Source: Hyphomicrobiales bacterium (GTDB lineage: Bacteria > Pseudomonadota > Alphaproteobacteria > Rhizobiales > Methylopilaceae). Taken from it: DNA of 64,000 nucleotides. A program made the position numbers and the translations under genes. Below the pieces are notes generated by a model. That model saw only the letters and a program-made list of their open reading frames with translations, did no database searches and was not told the origin of the DNA. Positions 46,938 through 57,548 of the stretch are shown here, piece by piece; positions within the stretch are counted from its first letter, which is position 1; the number at the start of each line of letters is the position of its first letter. The stretch spans positions 1 through 64,000 of the forward strand of contig JALHQA010000010.1 in assembly GCA_022842205.1 (NCBI GenBank), written 5' to 3'.

Positions 46938-47677
46938 TCTTTCGGCTCCCCGGCCTCCGGCCCCGCCGGCGCTTTCTCTCCCGCGTCCTCTTCCACTTCG
47001 TTGTCAAGCGGCGTCAGAAAGTCGAGCGGATCATCGCCGAGTTCTTCCTCATCCTCGCGCAGCGCGGGATCATCCGAAGGCATGGGCACATCAAGACCAT
47101 CCGGCAGACGAGCATCAAGAAGACCGGCGGACTTCAGCTCATCCACGCCGGGCAGATCGCTGATAGTTTCGAGGCCAAAATGTTCGAGGAAGCCCTGTGT
47201 CGTGCCGAACGTAACGGGCCGGCCTGGCGTACGCCTGCGGCCACGCAAACGAACCCAACCGGTTTCGAGCAAAACCTCAAGCGTACCTTTCGCGACGGAA
47301 ACGCCACGAATACCTTCGATTTCGGCGCGCGTGACGGGCTGATGATAAGCGACGATTGCCAGAGTTTCGAGCGCGGCGCGCGAAAGCTTTTTCTGCTCCT
47401 GCCGCTCCCGGCTCAGGATGGGGGCGAGATCGGAAGACGTCCGGAACCACCACCGGCCACTAGTATTTACAAGATTGACGCCGCGCACGGAATAATGCGC
47501 GGTGAGCGCGGCAATAACGGCAGGAATATCCGCCCCTTCGGGCAAACGCTGCGCAAGCGTTGCTTCATCAAGCGGCTCTTCCGCGGCAAACAGCAGCGCT
47601 TCGGCCATCCGCACATGTTCGAAGTTTACGGCGTCGTTCGCCGTGACGTCGCGAAGGAAAGTCTGCCCGTCGATCAT
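46934..47677 (-). CDS. scpB: Segregation and condensation protein B
   Basis: 247 aa. Two winged-helix domains (VRMAEALLFAAEEPLDEATL; ALETLAIVAYHQPVTRAEIE; LLETGWVRLRGR) plus an acidic C-terminal tail of about 60 residues. With ScpA and SMC it forms the chromosome-condensing complex. Start overlaps the scpA stop (ATGA). Confidence 0.95.
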   Translation of the reverse strand: MIDGQTFLRDVTANDAVNFEHVRMAEALLFAAEEPLDEATLAQRLPEGADIPAVIAALTAHYSVRGVNLVNTSGRWWFRTSSDLAPILSRERQEQKKLSRAALETLAIVAYHQPVTRAEIEGIRGVSVAKGTLEVLLETGWVRLRGRRRTPGRPVTFGTTQGFLEHFGLETISDLPGVDELKSAGLLDARLPDGLDVPMPSDDPALREDEEELGDDPLDFLTPLDNEVEEDAGEKAPAGPEAGEPKE

Positions 47678-48456
47678 TCGTCGCCTCCGGTTGCACGCAC
47701 ATACAAAGGCGCGAACGCTTTTTCCTGCCGCATTTCGATATGCCCTTCCCTGACCATTTCCAGCGTGGCCGAAAAGCTCGATGCGGTGACTGTTTTTCGC
47801 TCGCCTTCCGGCGCGAGATACTCGATCAGCAAGGAGTCGAGCGCCGTCCAGTCCTTGACCGCACCGACCAGGCGCTCGAGCGCCGCACGGGCCTCAGCCA
47901 GCGGCCATGCCGGCGTGCGGCGGATGGTGACGTGCGACAGCGTCTTGTGCTGGCGATGGTGTGCATACGCGACAAGCAACTCATAAAGCGTCGCGTCCCA
48001 CAGACTTTTGCGCGTAATTCGCACGCCCTCCGGGGCGCCTCGCCGGAAGAAGTCCTTGCCGAGACGTTCGCGGTTCGAAAGCTCTTCGGCAACACGGCGC
48101 ATTGCTTCGAGACGGCGCAGACGATGCGCAAGCAGCGCAGCCATGTCCTCGCCCGACATTTCTTCCGGGCCCTCCGGACGCGGCAGGAGGAGACGCGACT
48201 TCAGATAGGCCAGCCATGCCGCCATGACGAGGTAATCGGCGGCCAGTTCGAGCTTGAGCTTCCGCGCCTCCTCGATGAAAGCAAGATACTGTTCGGCCAG
48301 GCGCGCGACTGAAATCTTGGTGAGATCGACCTTGTCGCGCCGCGCCAGATCCAACAACAGGTCCAGCGGGCCCTCGAACACGTCCAGAGCAACGACAAAC
48401 GCCCCTTCCGGCGTGTCGGGCGCTTCATCGGCAGGAGATGACGTCGCATCGGTCAC
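47674..48456 (-). CDS. scpA: Segregation and condensation protein A (kleisin)
   Basis: 260 aa. Kleisin of the SMC complex: N-terminal VFEGPLDLLLDLARRDKVDL and AADYLVMAAWLAYLKSRLLL, C-terminal winged helix. Overlaps scpB by 4 nt; follows nagZ by 33 nt. Confidence 0.95.
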   Translation of the reverse strand: MTDATSSPADEAPDTPEGAFVVALDVFEGPLDLLLDLARRDKVDLTKISVARLAEQYLAFIEEARKLKLELAADYLVMAAWLAYLKSRLLLPRPEGPEEMSGEDMAALLAHRLRRLEAMRRVAEELSNRERLGKDFFRRGAPEGVRITRKSLWDATLYELLVAYAHHRQHKTLSHVTIRRTPAWPLAEARAALERLVGAVKDWTALDSLLIEYLAPEGERKTVTASSFSATLEMVREGHIEMRQEKAFAPLYVRATGGDE

Positions 48457-48489
48457 TGGACTGTTATCCTGAAAAGACAGCGCATCCGG

Positions 48490-49512
48490 TCACGCCACCC
48501 GAACCGGGAGAAGGCTCCGTACGGTCGCACGCGCGGCTTCTTCATCAAAGGGTTGCGGCGCCCGCAGACGGCCAAGAGCCGCATGGCAACGGCGCTCCGC
48601 ATCGCCGTCCAGCCGGGGCGAAGCAAGCGCGACTTCGCGCATTTCGGCCAGATCGCCATTGCAGTGCAAGGCGATATCGCAGCCGGCGGCAAACGACTCC
48701 TCCGCACGGTGACCGATGCTGCCGCTGAGCGCCTTCATGGACAGGTCGTCGCTCATCAGCACGCCATCGAAGCCGATAAAGCCCCGGATAACATCCTGCA
48801 CAACGACTCGGGACAACGTCGCCGGGTGGTCTGGATCGAGAGCCGTGTAGAGCACATGCCCTGTCATACCCAAGGGCATATCGTTCAGCGCACGGAACGG
48901 CGCAAAATCCGTCCGCTGAAGTTCCGCCACGGACGCAGTCACGCGGGGGAGTTCGTGATGACTGTCGGCCAACGCACGGCCGTGCCCGGGCATGTGCTTC
49001 ACAACGGGCAGAACCCCGCCGTCGAGAAGCCCCTCGCAAACGGCGCGGGCAATCGCGGAAACATCGGCGGGCCTGACTCCGTAGGACCGATCGCCAATGA
49101 TTTGATGCGCGCCCTCGAATGCAAGATCGAGCAGCGGCAAACAATCGACATTCAGATGGAGGCCTTTGAGCTCATGGGCAATCAGGCGCGCTCCAAGCCT
49201 GGCAGCATCAAGGCCCGCTTCCGCGCTTTCGGCATAGACACCGGCATAGGCGGCCGGCGGAGGATGCTGTTCCGTTAGAGGGGGTTTAAAGCGCTGTATG
49301 CGCCCTCCCTCCTGATCAACAAGAACCGGCATGTCACCGCGCCCGACAAGAGCCCGCACCTCATCGACCAGCGCGCGGACCTGCTCGGCGTCTTGGATGT
49401 TCCGCGAGAAGAGAATGATGCCCCACGGCTCCGCGTGATCGACGAAAAGCTTCTCCTCGTCGGTCAAATGCGTTCCGGAGAGCCCGCAGATAAATGCATG
49501 TGGAACAGTCAT
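48490..49512 (-). CDS. nagZ: Beta-N-acetylhexosaminidase (GH3)
   Basis: 340 aa cytoplasmic enzyme that removes GlcNAc from anhydromuropeptides in cell-wall recycling. KHMPGHGRALADSHHELP carries the catalytic His of the mobile loop, and FDGVLMSDDLSMKAL the nucleophile Asp. No signal peptide. Between the SPOR gene and scpA, as in other Hyphomicrobiales. Confidence 0.95.
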   Translation of the reverse strand: MTVPHAFICGLSGTHLTDEEKLFVDHAEPWGIILFSRNIQDAEQVRALVDEVRALVGRGDMPVLVDQEGGRIQRFKPPLTEQHPPPAAYAGVYAESAEAGLDAARLGARLIAHELKGLHLNVDCLPLLDLAFEGAHQIIGDRSYGVRPADVSAIARAVCEGLLDGGVLPVVKHMPGHGRALADSHHELPRVTASVAELQRTDFAPFRALNDMPLGMTGHVLYTALDPDHPATLSRVVVQDVIRGFIGFDGVLMSDDLSMKALSGSIGHRAEESFAAGCDIALHCNGDLAEMREVALASPRLDGDAERRCHAALGRLRAPQPFDEEAARATVRSLLPVRVA

Positions 49513-49549
49513 GAGCGCGCCTTATAGGCGCACTGTGCAGTGGTCAAGC

Positions 49550-51349
49550 TCAGCGCCGCTGGACGATACAGTCGACGCCCGCGGATTTGAACTGAATGCA
49601 CAGATTAGACGCATCCGCCTGGCTCTGGGCCGGGACGAGAGCACGATAGAAGACACCGCGATCCCCGAGGTCAGCCCGCGCAACCGTCGCCGTATAAGGG
49701 CCGAGAACCTGCGGATGACGCTGCTTGAGCGCGTTGAACGCCGCCAGCGCCTCTTCCTGAGACCGCTGCGCCGTCAACTGAACTCCGAATGCGCCGGACG
49801 AGCTTGAAACAGCCGCGACCTGCGGAGCAGACTGAACGGGCGCAGGCGCCGCAGCTGCCGGAGCCGGGGCAGCAGCAACCGGCGGTGGCGACGCACCAGC
49901 CATCGCGATCTGTCGCGGCGCAGCCGGTGCTGTGGTGCGCTGAGAGCTGCGCGCCGGCGGAGGCGCTCCCTGCGGCTGCAGCGCACGCTTGTTTGTGACA
50001 GTTACCTGCGGCTGGGGCGACGACGGCGGGCCACCACTGGCGGTGGGGGGCTGAACGGGGGTCGCAGCGCGAGCCGGCGGAGCAACCGCAGCAGCAGGCG
50101 CTTGAGGTGCCGCCGAAACTTGCGGCAACAAGGGCCGCGGCTGCGGCAGCGGCACCTGTTCAGACGCAAACGCCATTTGCGACGGCTGCGAGGACGCGGT
50201 CGCTGCCGGAGGCGCAGCGGGCACCGGCTCTTCGGGTTGCGTGTTGACGATGCTGTAGTCCTTGCCAGGCTGGAGCGACATGCCCTCCGCCACACCGCTG
50301 CCCTGAATGGGCGGCGGCAATTCGGACGCAGCAGCACCCTGCGCCGGCTCGGACGACCCCGAAAGCGAGGCCGCGGAAATCGGGATCGTCTTTACAACAC
50401 GCATGCCCGATTCGGACGTGGGTACGCTTCCGACCGCATCGTTCGATGCCGAATCCTGTGACGATGTCGAGGCAGGCGCACGATCATCACTACCCGCGGA
50501 CGCCAACTGGTTCGGTATGATGACGCGCGGCTTTTCGCCCGGTTCTTCAGGTCCCGGGCCAATGCTCGAGTCAGCGTTCACCGGAATCCGGTCGTAGTCC
50601 TTTTTGCTTTTCTCGATAGGTTTTGCTTCGGCCACGACCTTCATAGGTGTGTCGGTTCGGGCTTCGATGACCGGGGGCGCGCCGTCGGCACCGCCGCCAC
50701 CACCAAGCGAGAAATACGCCCAGGCACCGAAGCCAGCGACAAGGCCGACGCTCATGAGAGCGCCCATTGTGAGCATGCCACCACGGCGGCGGACCGGCGC
50801 ATCGTCTTCTGACAGATCGTCGTCCGCCGGATAGACAGAGGTCACGCTATCATCAAAATCCTCTTCGCCGTACGGCTGACGCGCCTGGAACGCGGCATCG
50901 TATGTCGTCTCGAATTCATCATCCTGATAGGTGTTGTAGCCCTGCCCCTGCGAACCGCGCAGCGGCGGCGGATTGTCCGCGAAGAAATCATCGTCGGGGT
51001 CGTAGTCCGGCTGGGCCGTTGCCGCGCCATAGCTGCGGGAGTGAGACTCACCGCGCGGCTCGGCACGAAAACCATCACCGCCAAGTGGGTCGAGCCGATC
51101 CGGAACACGCGGCTCGACGGGCGGCGGCGTATAATCGGCGCGGGGTTCCACCCTCGCCTCAGGCGCACGCGGCGGCGCATAGACAGGCGGCATGTCGGCA
51201 ACACGCGGCCGCGACGGTTCACCCTGCGACACAAGGCGGGCGAGTTCGGCTAGCGGGTCTTCGGCCTCGCGCGGCAACCGGCCCGTGCCGGCCCCCGCAC
51301 TGCGCAGGCTGTTCAAATCCGTACCGCGACGCTGTGAACTGTCAGACAT
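49550..51349 (-). CDS. SPOR domain-containing cell-envelope protein
   Basis: 599 aa. Acidic, disordered cytoplasmic part (1 to about 190), one membrane helix (MLTMGALMSVGLVAGFGAWA), a long Pro/Ala/Ser/Gln-rich periplasmic spacer of about 290 residues, and a C-terminal SPOR domain (SGAFGVQLTAQRSQEEALAA onward, about 80 residues). SPOR domains bind denuded glycan at the septum, so a role in division or wall remodelling is likely. Two cysteines in the SPOR domain (NLCIQF and VDCIVQRR) could form a disulfide. Confidence 0.88.
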   Translation of the reverse strand: MSDSSQRRGTDLNSLRSAGAGTGRLPREAEDPLAELARLVSQGEPSRPRVADMPPVYAPPRAPEARVEPRADYTPPPVEPRVPDRLDPLGGDGFRAEPRGESHSRSYGAATAQPDYDPDDDFFADNPPPLRGSQGQGYNTYQDDEFETTYDAAFQARQPYGEEDFDDSVTSVYPADDDLSEDDAPVRRRGGMLTMGALMSVGLVAGFGAWAYFSLGGGGGADGAPPVIEARTDTPMKVVAEAKPIEKSKKDYDRIPVNADSSIGPGPEEPGEKPRVIIPNQLASAGSDDRAPASTSSQDSASNDAVGSVPTSESGMRVVKTIPISAASLSGSSEPAQGAAASELPPPIQGSGVAEGMSLQPGKDYSIVNTQPEEPVPAAPPAATASSQPSQMAFASEQVPLPQPRPLLPQVSAAPQAPAAAVAPPARAATPVQPPTASGGPPSSPQPQVTVTNKRALQPQGAPPPARSSQRTTAPAAPRQIAMAGASPPPVAAAPAPAAAAPAPVQSAPQVAAVSSSSGAFGVQLTAQRSQEEALAAFNALKQRHPQVLGPYTATVARADLGDRGVFYRALVPAQSQADASNLCIQFKSAGVDCIVQRR

Positions 51350-51418
51350 CTCATACCCCGGGGGAAGGGTGCATCTAAGCGGGGAAACACGGACAGAATA
51401 AGGCCATTCCCCAAAGGC

Positions 51419-53176
51419 CTAGCGCATTTCAGCCGGTGCAGCGACCCCCAGCAACCGCAGGCCGGTGGACAACACTAACGCTACGCCCCTGACGAGCGCC
51501 AGTCTTCCGTTCGTGGCCTGTGGATCATCCGCAACAACAAAGCGCAGCCCCGGGTTGTCGTTGCCCCTATTCCAGTGGTGATGAAGGTCCGAGGCAAGCT
51601 CGTGCAAATAAAAGGCAATCCGATGCGGCTCGTGCGCCTGAGCGGCGCTCTCGACGATCCGGGGGAATTCGGCGAGTTTGCGGATAAGCCCTATCTCCCC
51701 GGCGTCCGACAGCCGCGCCAGCGCATCGGCCGACGCCGGGCCACCCACATCCCCTCCGAGTGATTCGGCCGCATTACGCAACACAGATTGCGTCCGCGCA
51801 TAGGCATACTGAACGTAGAAAACCGGATTTTCCCGCGATTGCTCCACGACCTTCGCAAAATCAAAATCGAGCACCGCATCATTCTTGCGGAACAGCATCA
51901 TGAAGCGAACGGCATCACGGCCGACTTCATCGACCACTTCGCGCAGCGTGACGAAATCGCCCGCGCGCTTGGACATCTTCACCGGCTCGCCGGCGCGAAA
52001 CAGCCGCACAAGCTGCACAAGCTTCACATCGACATGAGCCTTGCCACCGGACAGCGCCGCGGCGACCGCCTCAAGTCTTTTGACATATCCGCCGTGATCG
52101 GCACCAAGGACGAAGATCAACTCCTCGAACCCACGGCCGATCTTGTCCTTCATGTAAGCCACGTCGGACGCGAAATACGTGTAACTACAATCGGACTTCA
52201 CCAACGGCCGGTCGGTATCGTCGCCAAACTGTTCGGTCTTGAAAAGCGTCTGCTCGCGATCTTCCCAATCTTCCGGAAGCTGGCCCTTGGGCGGCGGCAG
52301 CCGGCCTTCATAAACAAGACCGGCCTTCCGCAACTGATCCAAAGTGGTGTCGACGGCGCCGCCCTGCCCTTGCAGCGATGCCTCTGAGAAAAACACATCA
52401 TGGCGAATGTCGAGTGCGGCAAGGTCATCCTTGATGACGGCGAGCATTTCCTCGATCGCCGCAGCCCGTACCATCGGCAGCCATTCCGCTTCGCTCTTTT
52501 TAAGAAGCGTATCCCCATAGAGATCGGCAAGCGCCTTGCCGACGGGACTCAGATAATCGCCGGGATAAAGCCCTTCGGGGATGGCACCGATATCTTCGCC
52601 CAGCGCCTCCCGATAGCGTAAATACACAGAGCGCGCGAGAACATCGACCTGGGCGCCAGCGTCATTGACGTAATACTCGCGGGTGACGTCATAGCCAGCG
52701 AACTGCAGAAGATTGGCAAGGGCGTCGCCAAAAACCGCGCCGCGGCAATGGCCGACATGCATCGGCCCTGTCGGATTGGCGGACACATATTCGACGTTGG
52801 TAGCCCGATTCTGGCCAATCTGGCTGCGACCGAATTCCGGCCCCGCACCAAGCATGCTTGCGAGCGCATCGATCCAGACTGCCTCGCGAAGCCGCAAATT
52901 AATGAACCCCGGACCTGCGATTTCCACCGCCGCAACATCGGGATCCTCGCGAAGTTTGGCGGCGAGCGCCTCTGCGAGATCGCGCGGCTTCGCGCCAAAC
53001 TCCTTCGCCAGCACCATCGCCGCATTGGTCGCCATATCGCCATGCGACGCATCACGCGGCGGCTCCACGACGACGCGCGACAGATGAAGCGCAATGGCGT
53101 CCGCGCGATCGCCCGCGATATCATGGATGGCCGCGTGAACGCGCCCGAGAAAAATGGAAAACAGGTTCATTGTCAT
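51419..53176 (-). CDS. argS: Arginyl-tRNA synthetase
   Basis: 585 aa class I enzyme. Add-1 N-domain, HIGH-type motif [24 protein letters not shown] in [14 protein letters not shown], and a DALR anticodon domain at the C-terminus ([18 protein letters not shown]). Start could be 53176 (MTMN) or 53170 (MNLF). Follows dgt by 20 nt in the same direction. Confidence 0.96.
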   Translation of the reverse strand: MTMNLFSIFLGRVHAAIHDIAGDRADAIALHLSRVVVEPPRDASHGDMATNAAMVLAKEFGAKPRDLAEALAAKLREDPDVAAVEIAGPGFINLRLREAVWIDALASMLGAGPEFGRSQIGQNRATNVEYVSANPTGPMHVGHCRGAVFGDALANLLQFAGYDVTREYYVNDAGAQVDVLARSVYLRYREALGEDIGAIPEGLYPGDYLSPVGKALADLYGDTLLKKSEAEWLPMVRAAAIEEMLAVIKDDLAALDIRHDVFFSEASLQGQGGAVDTTLDQLRKAGLVYEGRLPPPKGQLPEDWEDREQTLFKTEQFGDDTDRPLVKSDCSYTYFASDVAYMKDKIGRGFEELIFVLGADHGGYVKRLEAVAAALSGGKAHVDVKLVQLVRLFRAGEPVKMSKRAGDFVTLREVVDEVGRDAVRFMMLFRKNDAVLDFDFAKVVEQSRENPVFYVQYAYARTQSVLRNAAESLGGDVGGPASADALARLSDAGEIGLIRKLAEFPRIVESAAQAHEPHRIAFYLHELASDLHHHWNRGNDNPGLRFVVADDPQATNGRLALVRGVALVLSTGLRLLGVAAPAEMR

Positions 53177-53196
53177 GCTCGAGAGGGTCGCGCCGC

Positions 53197-54381
53197 CTAA
53201 CGCAGATCGGGAGTTACGTCAAACAGCCGCCGGTGCTCCTGGATGGCATAGCGGTCCGTCATGCCGGCAATGAAATCTGCCGCGGCACGCTCGGGGCCGT
53301 CGCCCAGATCGCGCCATTCCTCCGGCATTTCTTCGTTGTCCGCCCGGTAAACATCGAACAAGTCGCTGACGATCTGTTGCGCATCGCTCATGACGCGCAT
53401 GACCCGCTGGTGGCGATACATGCGCGGATAAAGAAAATCCTTGATGGCCTGGTCGGCACCCACAATCTCCGGCGTAAAGGCGACCACCGGGGTACCAGCG
53501 CCCCGTATTTCCTCGACACTTGCCGCCTTCAGCTTCGAAAGCCGGTCTTCCGACTCGGCGATCGCTGCTTCCACAAATCGGGTGATGACCCGGCGCGTGA
53601 GTTCATGGATCGTCCGCGAACGGTCCAGATCGGGCCATTGCACAGCGATTTCGTCGAGAAGGCCGTCGAGGAACGGCACCTCACGCAAATCAGGCAGCCC
53701 GAAAAGACCCGCACGCAAACCGTCATCCAGATCGTGGGCATCGTAAGCAATGTCATCCGCCAACGCGGCCGCCTGGGCCTCCGCACTTGCAAAGCTTCCG
53801 AGTTGCAAATCCTGCCGCTCCGCGTACGCGGCGATGCCGAACGGCAGCCCCCCCTTCAGCGGCTTGCCTCCACCGTCCACGAGCGGGCCGTTATGCTTCA
53901 CGATGCCTTCCAGCGTTTCCCATGTCAGGTTGAGCCCGTCGAAGTCGGCATAGCGGCGCTCGAGTTGCGTCACGATGCGCAGCGTCTGAGCGTTGTGATC
54001 GAACCCGCCATCGGCGCTCATACATTGGTCAAGCGCGCGTTCGCCCGCATGGCCGAACGGTGTGTGGCCGAGATCGTGCGCGAGCGCCAGAGTTTCAGCC
54101 AGGTCCTCATCGAGACCAAGGGCCCGGGCAAGGCTGCGCGCGATCTGGGAGACTTCGAGAGTGTGTGTAAGGCGCGTCCGGTAGTGGTCGCCCTCGTGAT
54201 AGACGAAGACCTGCGTCTTGTGTTTCAGACGGCGGAACGCCGAAGAATGCAGAATCCGGTCGCGATCGCGCTGGAACTCGGTGCGGGTCGGACTTGACGG
54301 CTCCGACACCAGCCGCCCCCGGCTCTCGGCCGGATCCGCAGCAAAGGGCGCCCTTGGCCGTATATGAAAGCCCGAAACCAT
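53197..54381 (-). CDS. Deoxyguanosinetriphosphate triphosphohydrolase-like protein
   Basis: 394 aa HD-domain enzyme of the dGTPase family. HD motif [20 protein letters not shown] and the first His in [17 protein letters not shown], plus the conserved [16 protein letters not shown]. It would hydrolyse dNTPs to deoxynucleosides and triphosphate. GGAGG precedes the ATG. dgt-argS-SPOR-nagZ forms one leftward unit, divergent from erpA. Confidence 0.93.
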   Translation of the reverse strand: MVSGFHIRPRAPFAADPAESRGRLVSEPSSPTRTEFQRDRDRILHSSAFRRLKHKTQVFVYHEGDHYRTRLTHTLEVSQIARSLARALGLDEDLAETLALAHDLGHTPFGHAGERALDQCMSADGGFDHNAQTLRIVTQLERRYADFDGLNLTWETLEGIVKHNGPLVDGGGKPLKGGLPFGIAAYAERQDLQLGSFASAEAQAAALADDIAYDAHDLDDGLRAGLFGLPDLREVPFLDGLLDEIAVQWPDLDRSRTIHELTRRVITRFVEAAIAESEDRLSKLKAASVEEIRGAGTPVVAFTPEIVGADQAIKDFLYPRMYRHQRVMRVMSDAQQIVSDLFDVYRADNEEMPEEWRDLGDGPERAAADFIAGMTDRYAIQEHRRLFDVTPDLR

Positions 54382-54490
54382 TAACCCCTCCGAGGCGCGG
54401 ACTTACCACTTGGCGGCCCCGGCAGGGAGCCCCCTTGCCCAGCGCCCGCGAAAACCTCACATAATTGGCCAGACAAAGTGAGCCCACACC

Positions 54491-54826
54491 ATGACCGAAG
54501 CCCTCCCCGTCAGCGTTTCCGCCAATGCCGCCAGGCGGATCGCGGAAATCCTCAGCTCGGAACCCGAGGGGTCGATGCTGCGCGTCAGTGTGGAGGGCGG
54601 CGGCTGCTCAGGCTTCCGCTACGAATTCGCGGTCGAAAAAATCCGCCAGGACGAAGATCTGGCGGTTGAACGCGATGGCGTGACGGTGGTCGTCGACCCG
54701 GTGTCCCTCGAATACATGAAGGGCGCGGAGATCGACTTCGTGGATGAACTGATCGGCGCGAGCTTCCAGATCAAGAACCCAAACGCAGCTTCCGGCTGCG
54801 GTTGCGGGACGAGTTTCTCGATCTGA
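54491..54826 (+). CDS. erpA: Iron-sulfur cluster insertion protein ErpA
   Basis: 111 aa A-type carrier; cluster ligands C39 (GGGCSGFRYEF), C103 and C105 (SGCGCGTSF). Located divergent to dgt, the usual alphaproteobacterial place for erpA, which separates it from the SufA/IscA-like paralog at 40374. Confidence 0.93.
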   Translation: MTEALPVSVSANAARRIAEILSSEPEGSMLRVSVEGGGCSGFRYEFAVEKIRQDEDLAVERDGVTVVVDPVSLEYMKGAEIDFVDELIGASFQIKNPNAASGCGCGTSFSI

Positions 54827-54955
54827 CCCTGCCGTTTCACCGAAGGCCAGCCTGACCGTACATACAAGGTCAAGGTCCCCGGTTTCTTATTTCGGCCACG
54901 GAACATCGCCGTTACCCGACGATTTCTTTTGTCGGGGCATAACGGAGGATCGTCC

Positions 54956-55273
54956 ATGACCCGTCTGCTTTTGATTGCCGCGTCCGCGGCCCTGTTCGCC
55001 ACCGGCGCTTCGGCGCAGATGGCGCCGGCACCCGGAAGCTGGGAACCGTCCGCCGAGAACTGCAAGAAGCCGCAATACGCTTCGTCGGATGCCTGCAAGA
55101 ACTTCATGGAAGGGCGCTCGAGCGACGCCGGTACGGCTAACCCGGGTACGGCCGGTACCCCCGGCAACAACAACCCCGGCGGCAGCGCGGGCGCTGGCGC
55201 TTCCAGCTCCGGCGCCAACCCTGGTTCCGGCAACTCGTCAAATTCCGGCTCCGGTGCCGGTGGCGCGAACTAG
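54956..55273 (+). CDS. Small secreted Gly/Ser/Asn-rich protein
   Basis: 105 aa from MTRLLLIAASAALFATGASA (signal peptide). CGGAGG precedes the ATG. Mature N-part has two cysteines (ENCKKPQYASSDACKNFM); the rest is low-complexity with Gly, Ser, Asn, Pro and Ala, probably disordered. Function unknown. Confidence 0.7.
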   Translation: MTRLLLIAASAALFATGASAQMAPAPGSWEPSAENCKKPQYASSDACKNFMEGRSSDAGTANPGTAGTPGNNNPGGSAGAGASSSGANPGSGNSSNSGSGAGGAN

Positions 55274-55348
55274 CACAAGCGCCTGTACGCGACTGAAATC
55301 AGCAAGCGGAAGGCTGCGGAATTGCAGCCATTTTGACGGAGACAAAAA

Positions 55349-55372
55349 AAGGCGGCCCTTGCGGGCCGCCTT
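55349..55372. terminator. Bidirectional terminator
   Basis: Perfect 10-bp stem AAGGCGGCCC / GGGCCGCCTT with TTGC loop and an A-run upstream (seven A). Serves the secreted gene (stop 55273) and the convergent outer-membrane gene (stop 55397). Confidence 0.8.
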
Positions 55373-55396
55373 CGCTTCCGACTGATAAGCAACGCG

Positions 55397-56149
55397 TCAG
55401 AAGCGGTAGCTCACACCCGCCTTGATGGTGTGGAACTGGGTTTCGACGTCGAGCCCGGCGGAGATTCCTTCATCCGAGAAACCGATGATCTCTTCATCGC
55501 CGAAGTCGATGTAGAGATACTCGGTTTTGAACGAGACATTGTTGGTGAGCATGTATTCGATGCCGGCACCAACCGTCCAACCGACGTGGTCCGTCTTGAC
55601 CGAGTCGGACAGCGATTCGCTGTTCCCTTCATCGTCGGAGATGGAGGCGGAATAGCCCGACTCGATTTCGCCGAAAGCAACACCGCCGGTGCCGTAGATC
55701 AGCGCCCGATCCCAAACGAAACCAACTCTGCCGCGAACGGTGGCAAACCACTCGAGCGAGGAACCCGCTTCGATCTCTGCCGAGCCGAGATCCTCGATCG
55801 AGCCCTCAATGGAAAGTTCGCCTTCGTAGCCCGACCACTGGGCATCACCCACAACACCGAGGACAAAGTTGTCCCACTGGTAGTCCCCGCCGACGCTTAC
55901 GCCGGCAAAACCACCGCTCGCGGTGATCTCAGCCTCTCCATCTAGATTCAGGTAATCATAATAGGAAGCGTGGAAAGGATAGTTGAAGTCCCCGGCGGCA
56001 AGTCCACCGTGAACGCCGATGTGAAACCCGGTCCAATCAAGCGCAACAACAGGCTCGACCGGAGCAACAGGAGGAAGATCGGCAGCGAAAACTGCCGAAG
56101 AACTCAATACGCACGCAGCCGCCATGGCCTTAGCAATATGGATACGCAT
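55397..56149 (-). CDS. Outer-membrane beta-barrel protein (Omp25/31-like)
   Basis: 250 aa. Signal peptide MRIHIAKAMAAACVLSSSAV ending VFA-A, then a barrel with alternating aromatic strands (DWTGFHIGVHGGLAAGDFNY, GVSVGGDYQWDNFVLGVVGD, WFATVRGRVGFVWDRALIY, VGWTVGAGIEYMLTNN) and the terminal Phe (KAGVSYRF) that BAM recognises. This is the small porin-like family (OMP_b-brl) abundant in Rhizobiales. The interstrand loops are acidic. Confidence 0.9.
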   Translation of the reverse strand: MRIHIAKAMAAACVLSSSAVFAADLPPVAPVEPVVALDWTGFHIGVHGGLAAGDFNYPFHASYYDYLNLDGEAEITASGGFAGVSVGGDYQWDNFVLGVVGDAQWSGYEGELSIEGSIEDLGSAEIEAGSSLEWFATVRGRVGFVWDRALIYGTGGVAFGEIESGYSASISDDEGNSESLSDSVKTDHVGWTVGAGIEYMLTNNVSFKTEYLYIDFGDEEIIGFSDEGISAGLDVETQFHTIKAGVSYRF

Positions 56150-56349
56150 AACGCCACCCCACATTGCCGCATCTGCAGGACTCTTGCCGAGAAAATCCCG
56201 GTTAATAAAGTTCTAACTTACGCCTTTCGGCTAACAGCCTGAATGTGTGCTGATTCGGTCACAGAAAAGCCAGAACGCCGCCGTGTTACCGTTATCCCCG
56301 GACTTAACAAGCCCGATACCCACAGCTGCGGAATCCGATACAGTTGGCC

Positions 56350-57141
56350 ATGCGCATCGCCACCTGGAACATCAATTCGGTCCGGCTCCGGACGGACAAT
56401 CTTCTCCGCTGGCTCAAGGATGCCGCGCCGGACGTGGTGTGCCTGCAGGAGCTGAAATGCGAAACGGACAAGTTCCCCCGGCAGGCTTTTGAGGACGCCG
56501 GCTATAACTGCGCCGTCCACGGCCAGAAGAGCTGGAACGGCGTCGCCATCCTTTCGCGCTTCCCGATCGAGGACACCCATACGGACCTTCCGGGCGACAC
56601 GGCCGACGAACAATCGCGCTACATCGAATGCCTGATTTCGACGCGGAACGGCGCGCTGCGCGTGGCCTCGCTCTATCTCCCCAACGGCAACCCGGTTGGC
56701 ACGGAAAAATATCCTTACAAGCTGGCGTGGATCGACCGGCTGATCGCCCATGCGCGCGGCCGGCTGCTTCTCGAAGAACCCTTCATTCTGGCCGGAGACT
56801 ACAATGTCATTCCGGCGGCGGAAGACGTTCACAACCCGGCGGCCTGGGTCGAGGACGCGCTCTTTCGTCTCGATACCCGGAAAAAGTTCAACGAGCTTCT
56901 CAATCTCGGCTTCACGGAAGCGGTACGAGCCACGACCGATGCCAAAGGCGTCTATTCGTTCTGGGACTATCAAGCCGGTGCCTGGCAGAGGAATGCGGGT
57001 CTGCGCATCGATCATCTGCTGCTGTCGCCCCAGGCCGCGGACAGGCTGAGCGGCACGCGCATCGATAAATATGTACGCGGATGGGAAAAGCCCTCGGACC
57101 ATGTTCCGGTGATGGCCGATCTCGACGTCGAACCGAGATGA
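56350..57141 (+). CDS. xthA: Exodeoxyribonuclease III
   Basis: 263 aa AP endonuclease / 3'-5' exonuclease of base-excision repair. MRIATWNINSVRLR (Asn7/Asn9 region), CLQELK (catalytic Glu), AGDYNVIP and the C-terminal PSDHVPVMADLD. Start chosen at ATG 56350. Overlaps the GFA gene by 4 nt (ATGA). Confidence 0.95.
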   Translation: MRIATWNINSVRLRTDNLLRWLKDAAPDVVCLQELKCETDKFPRQAFEDAGYNCAVHGQKSWNGVAILSRFPIEDTHTDLPGDTADEQSRYIECLISTRNGALRVASLYLPNGNPVGTEKYPYKLAWIDRLIAHARGRLLLEEPFILAGDYNVIPAAEDVHNPAAWVEDALFRLDTRKKFNELLNLGFTEAVRATTDAKGVYSFWDYQAGAWQRNAGLRIDHLLLSPQAADRLSGTRIDKYVRGWEKPSDHVPVMADLDVEPR

Positions 57142-57548
57142 CACGCGAAGGCGGATGCCTGTGCGGCGCCCTGCGCTACAGGGTCGAAGGCGAGCCACGC
57201 GAGACCGTGCACTGCCATTGCCGCATGTGCCAGAAAGCCGGCGGCGCGGGATTTCTGACCTGGGCAACCTTCACGCCGGAAGACGCGCTGGCGTATACGA
57301 CGGGAACTCCCGCGATCTACCGCTCGTCGGGAACCGCGCAGCGGGAATTCTGCAGGATATGCGGCAGCCAGCTTGTCTTTCGCGGCGATCGTCTGGCCTC
57401 GATCGACGTGACTGTCGGGACGCTGGACGATCCGGACTCGGTTCGGCCGCTCGCTAATACATGGGTGAAATCGCGGCGCGTATGGCTGCACGGATTTGAC
57501 GGCGCCCTCCCCGACCTTCAGGGCGAGTGGCCGGGAGACGAAATCTAG
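57138..57548 (+). CDS. GFA family zinc-binding protein
   Basis: 136 aa. The glutathione-dependent formaldehyde-activating (GFA/CENP-V) fold: zinc ligands C7, C9 (GGCLCGALRY), C26, C28, C31 (VHCHCRMCQK) and CRICGSQL later. Substrate unknown; assignment to formaldehyde metabolism is not safe for this broad family. Translationally coupled to xthA. Confidence 0.9.
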   Translation: MTREGGCLCGALRYRVEGEPRETVHCHCRMCQKAGGAGFLTWATFTPEDALAYTTGTPAIYRSSGTAQREFCRICGSQLVFRGDRLASIDVTVGTLDDPDSVRPLANTWVKSRRVWLHGFDGALPDLQGEWPGDEI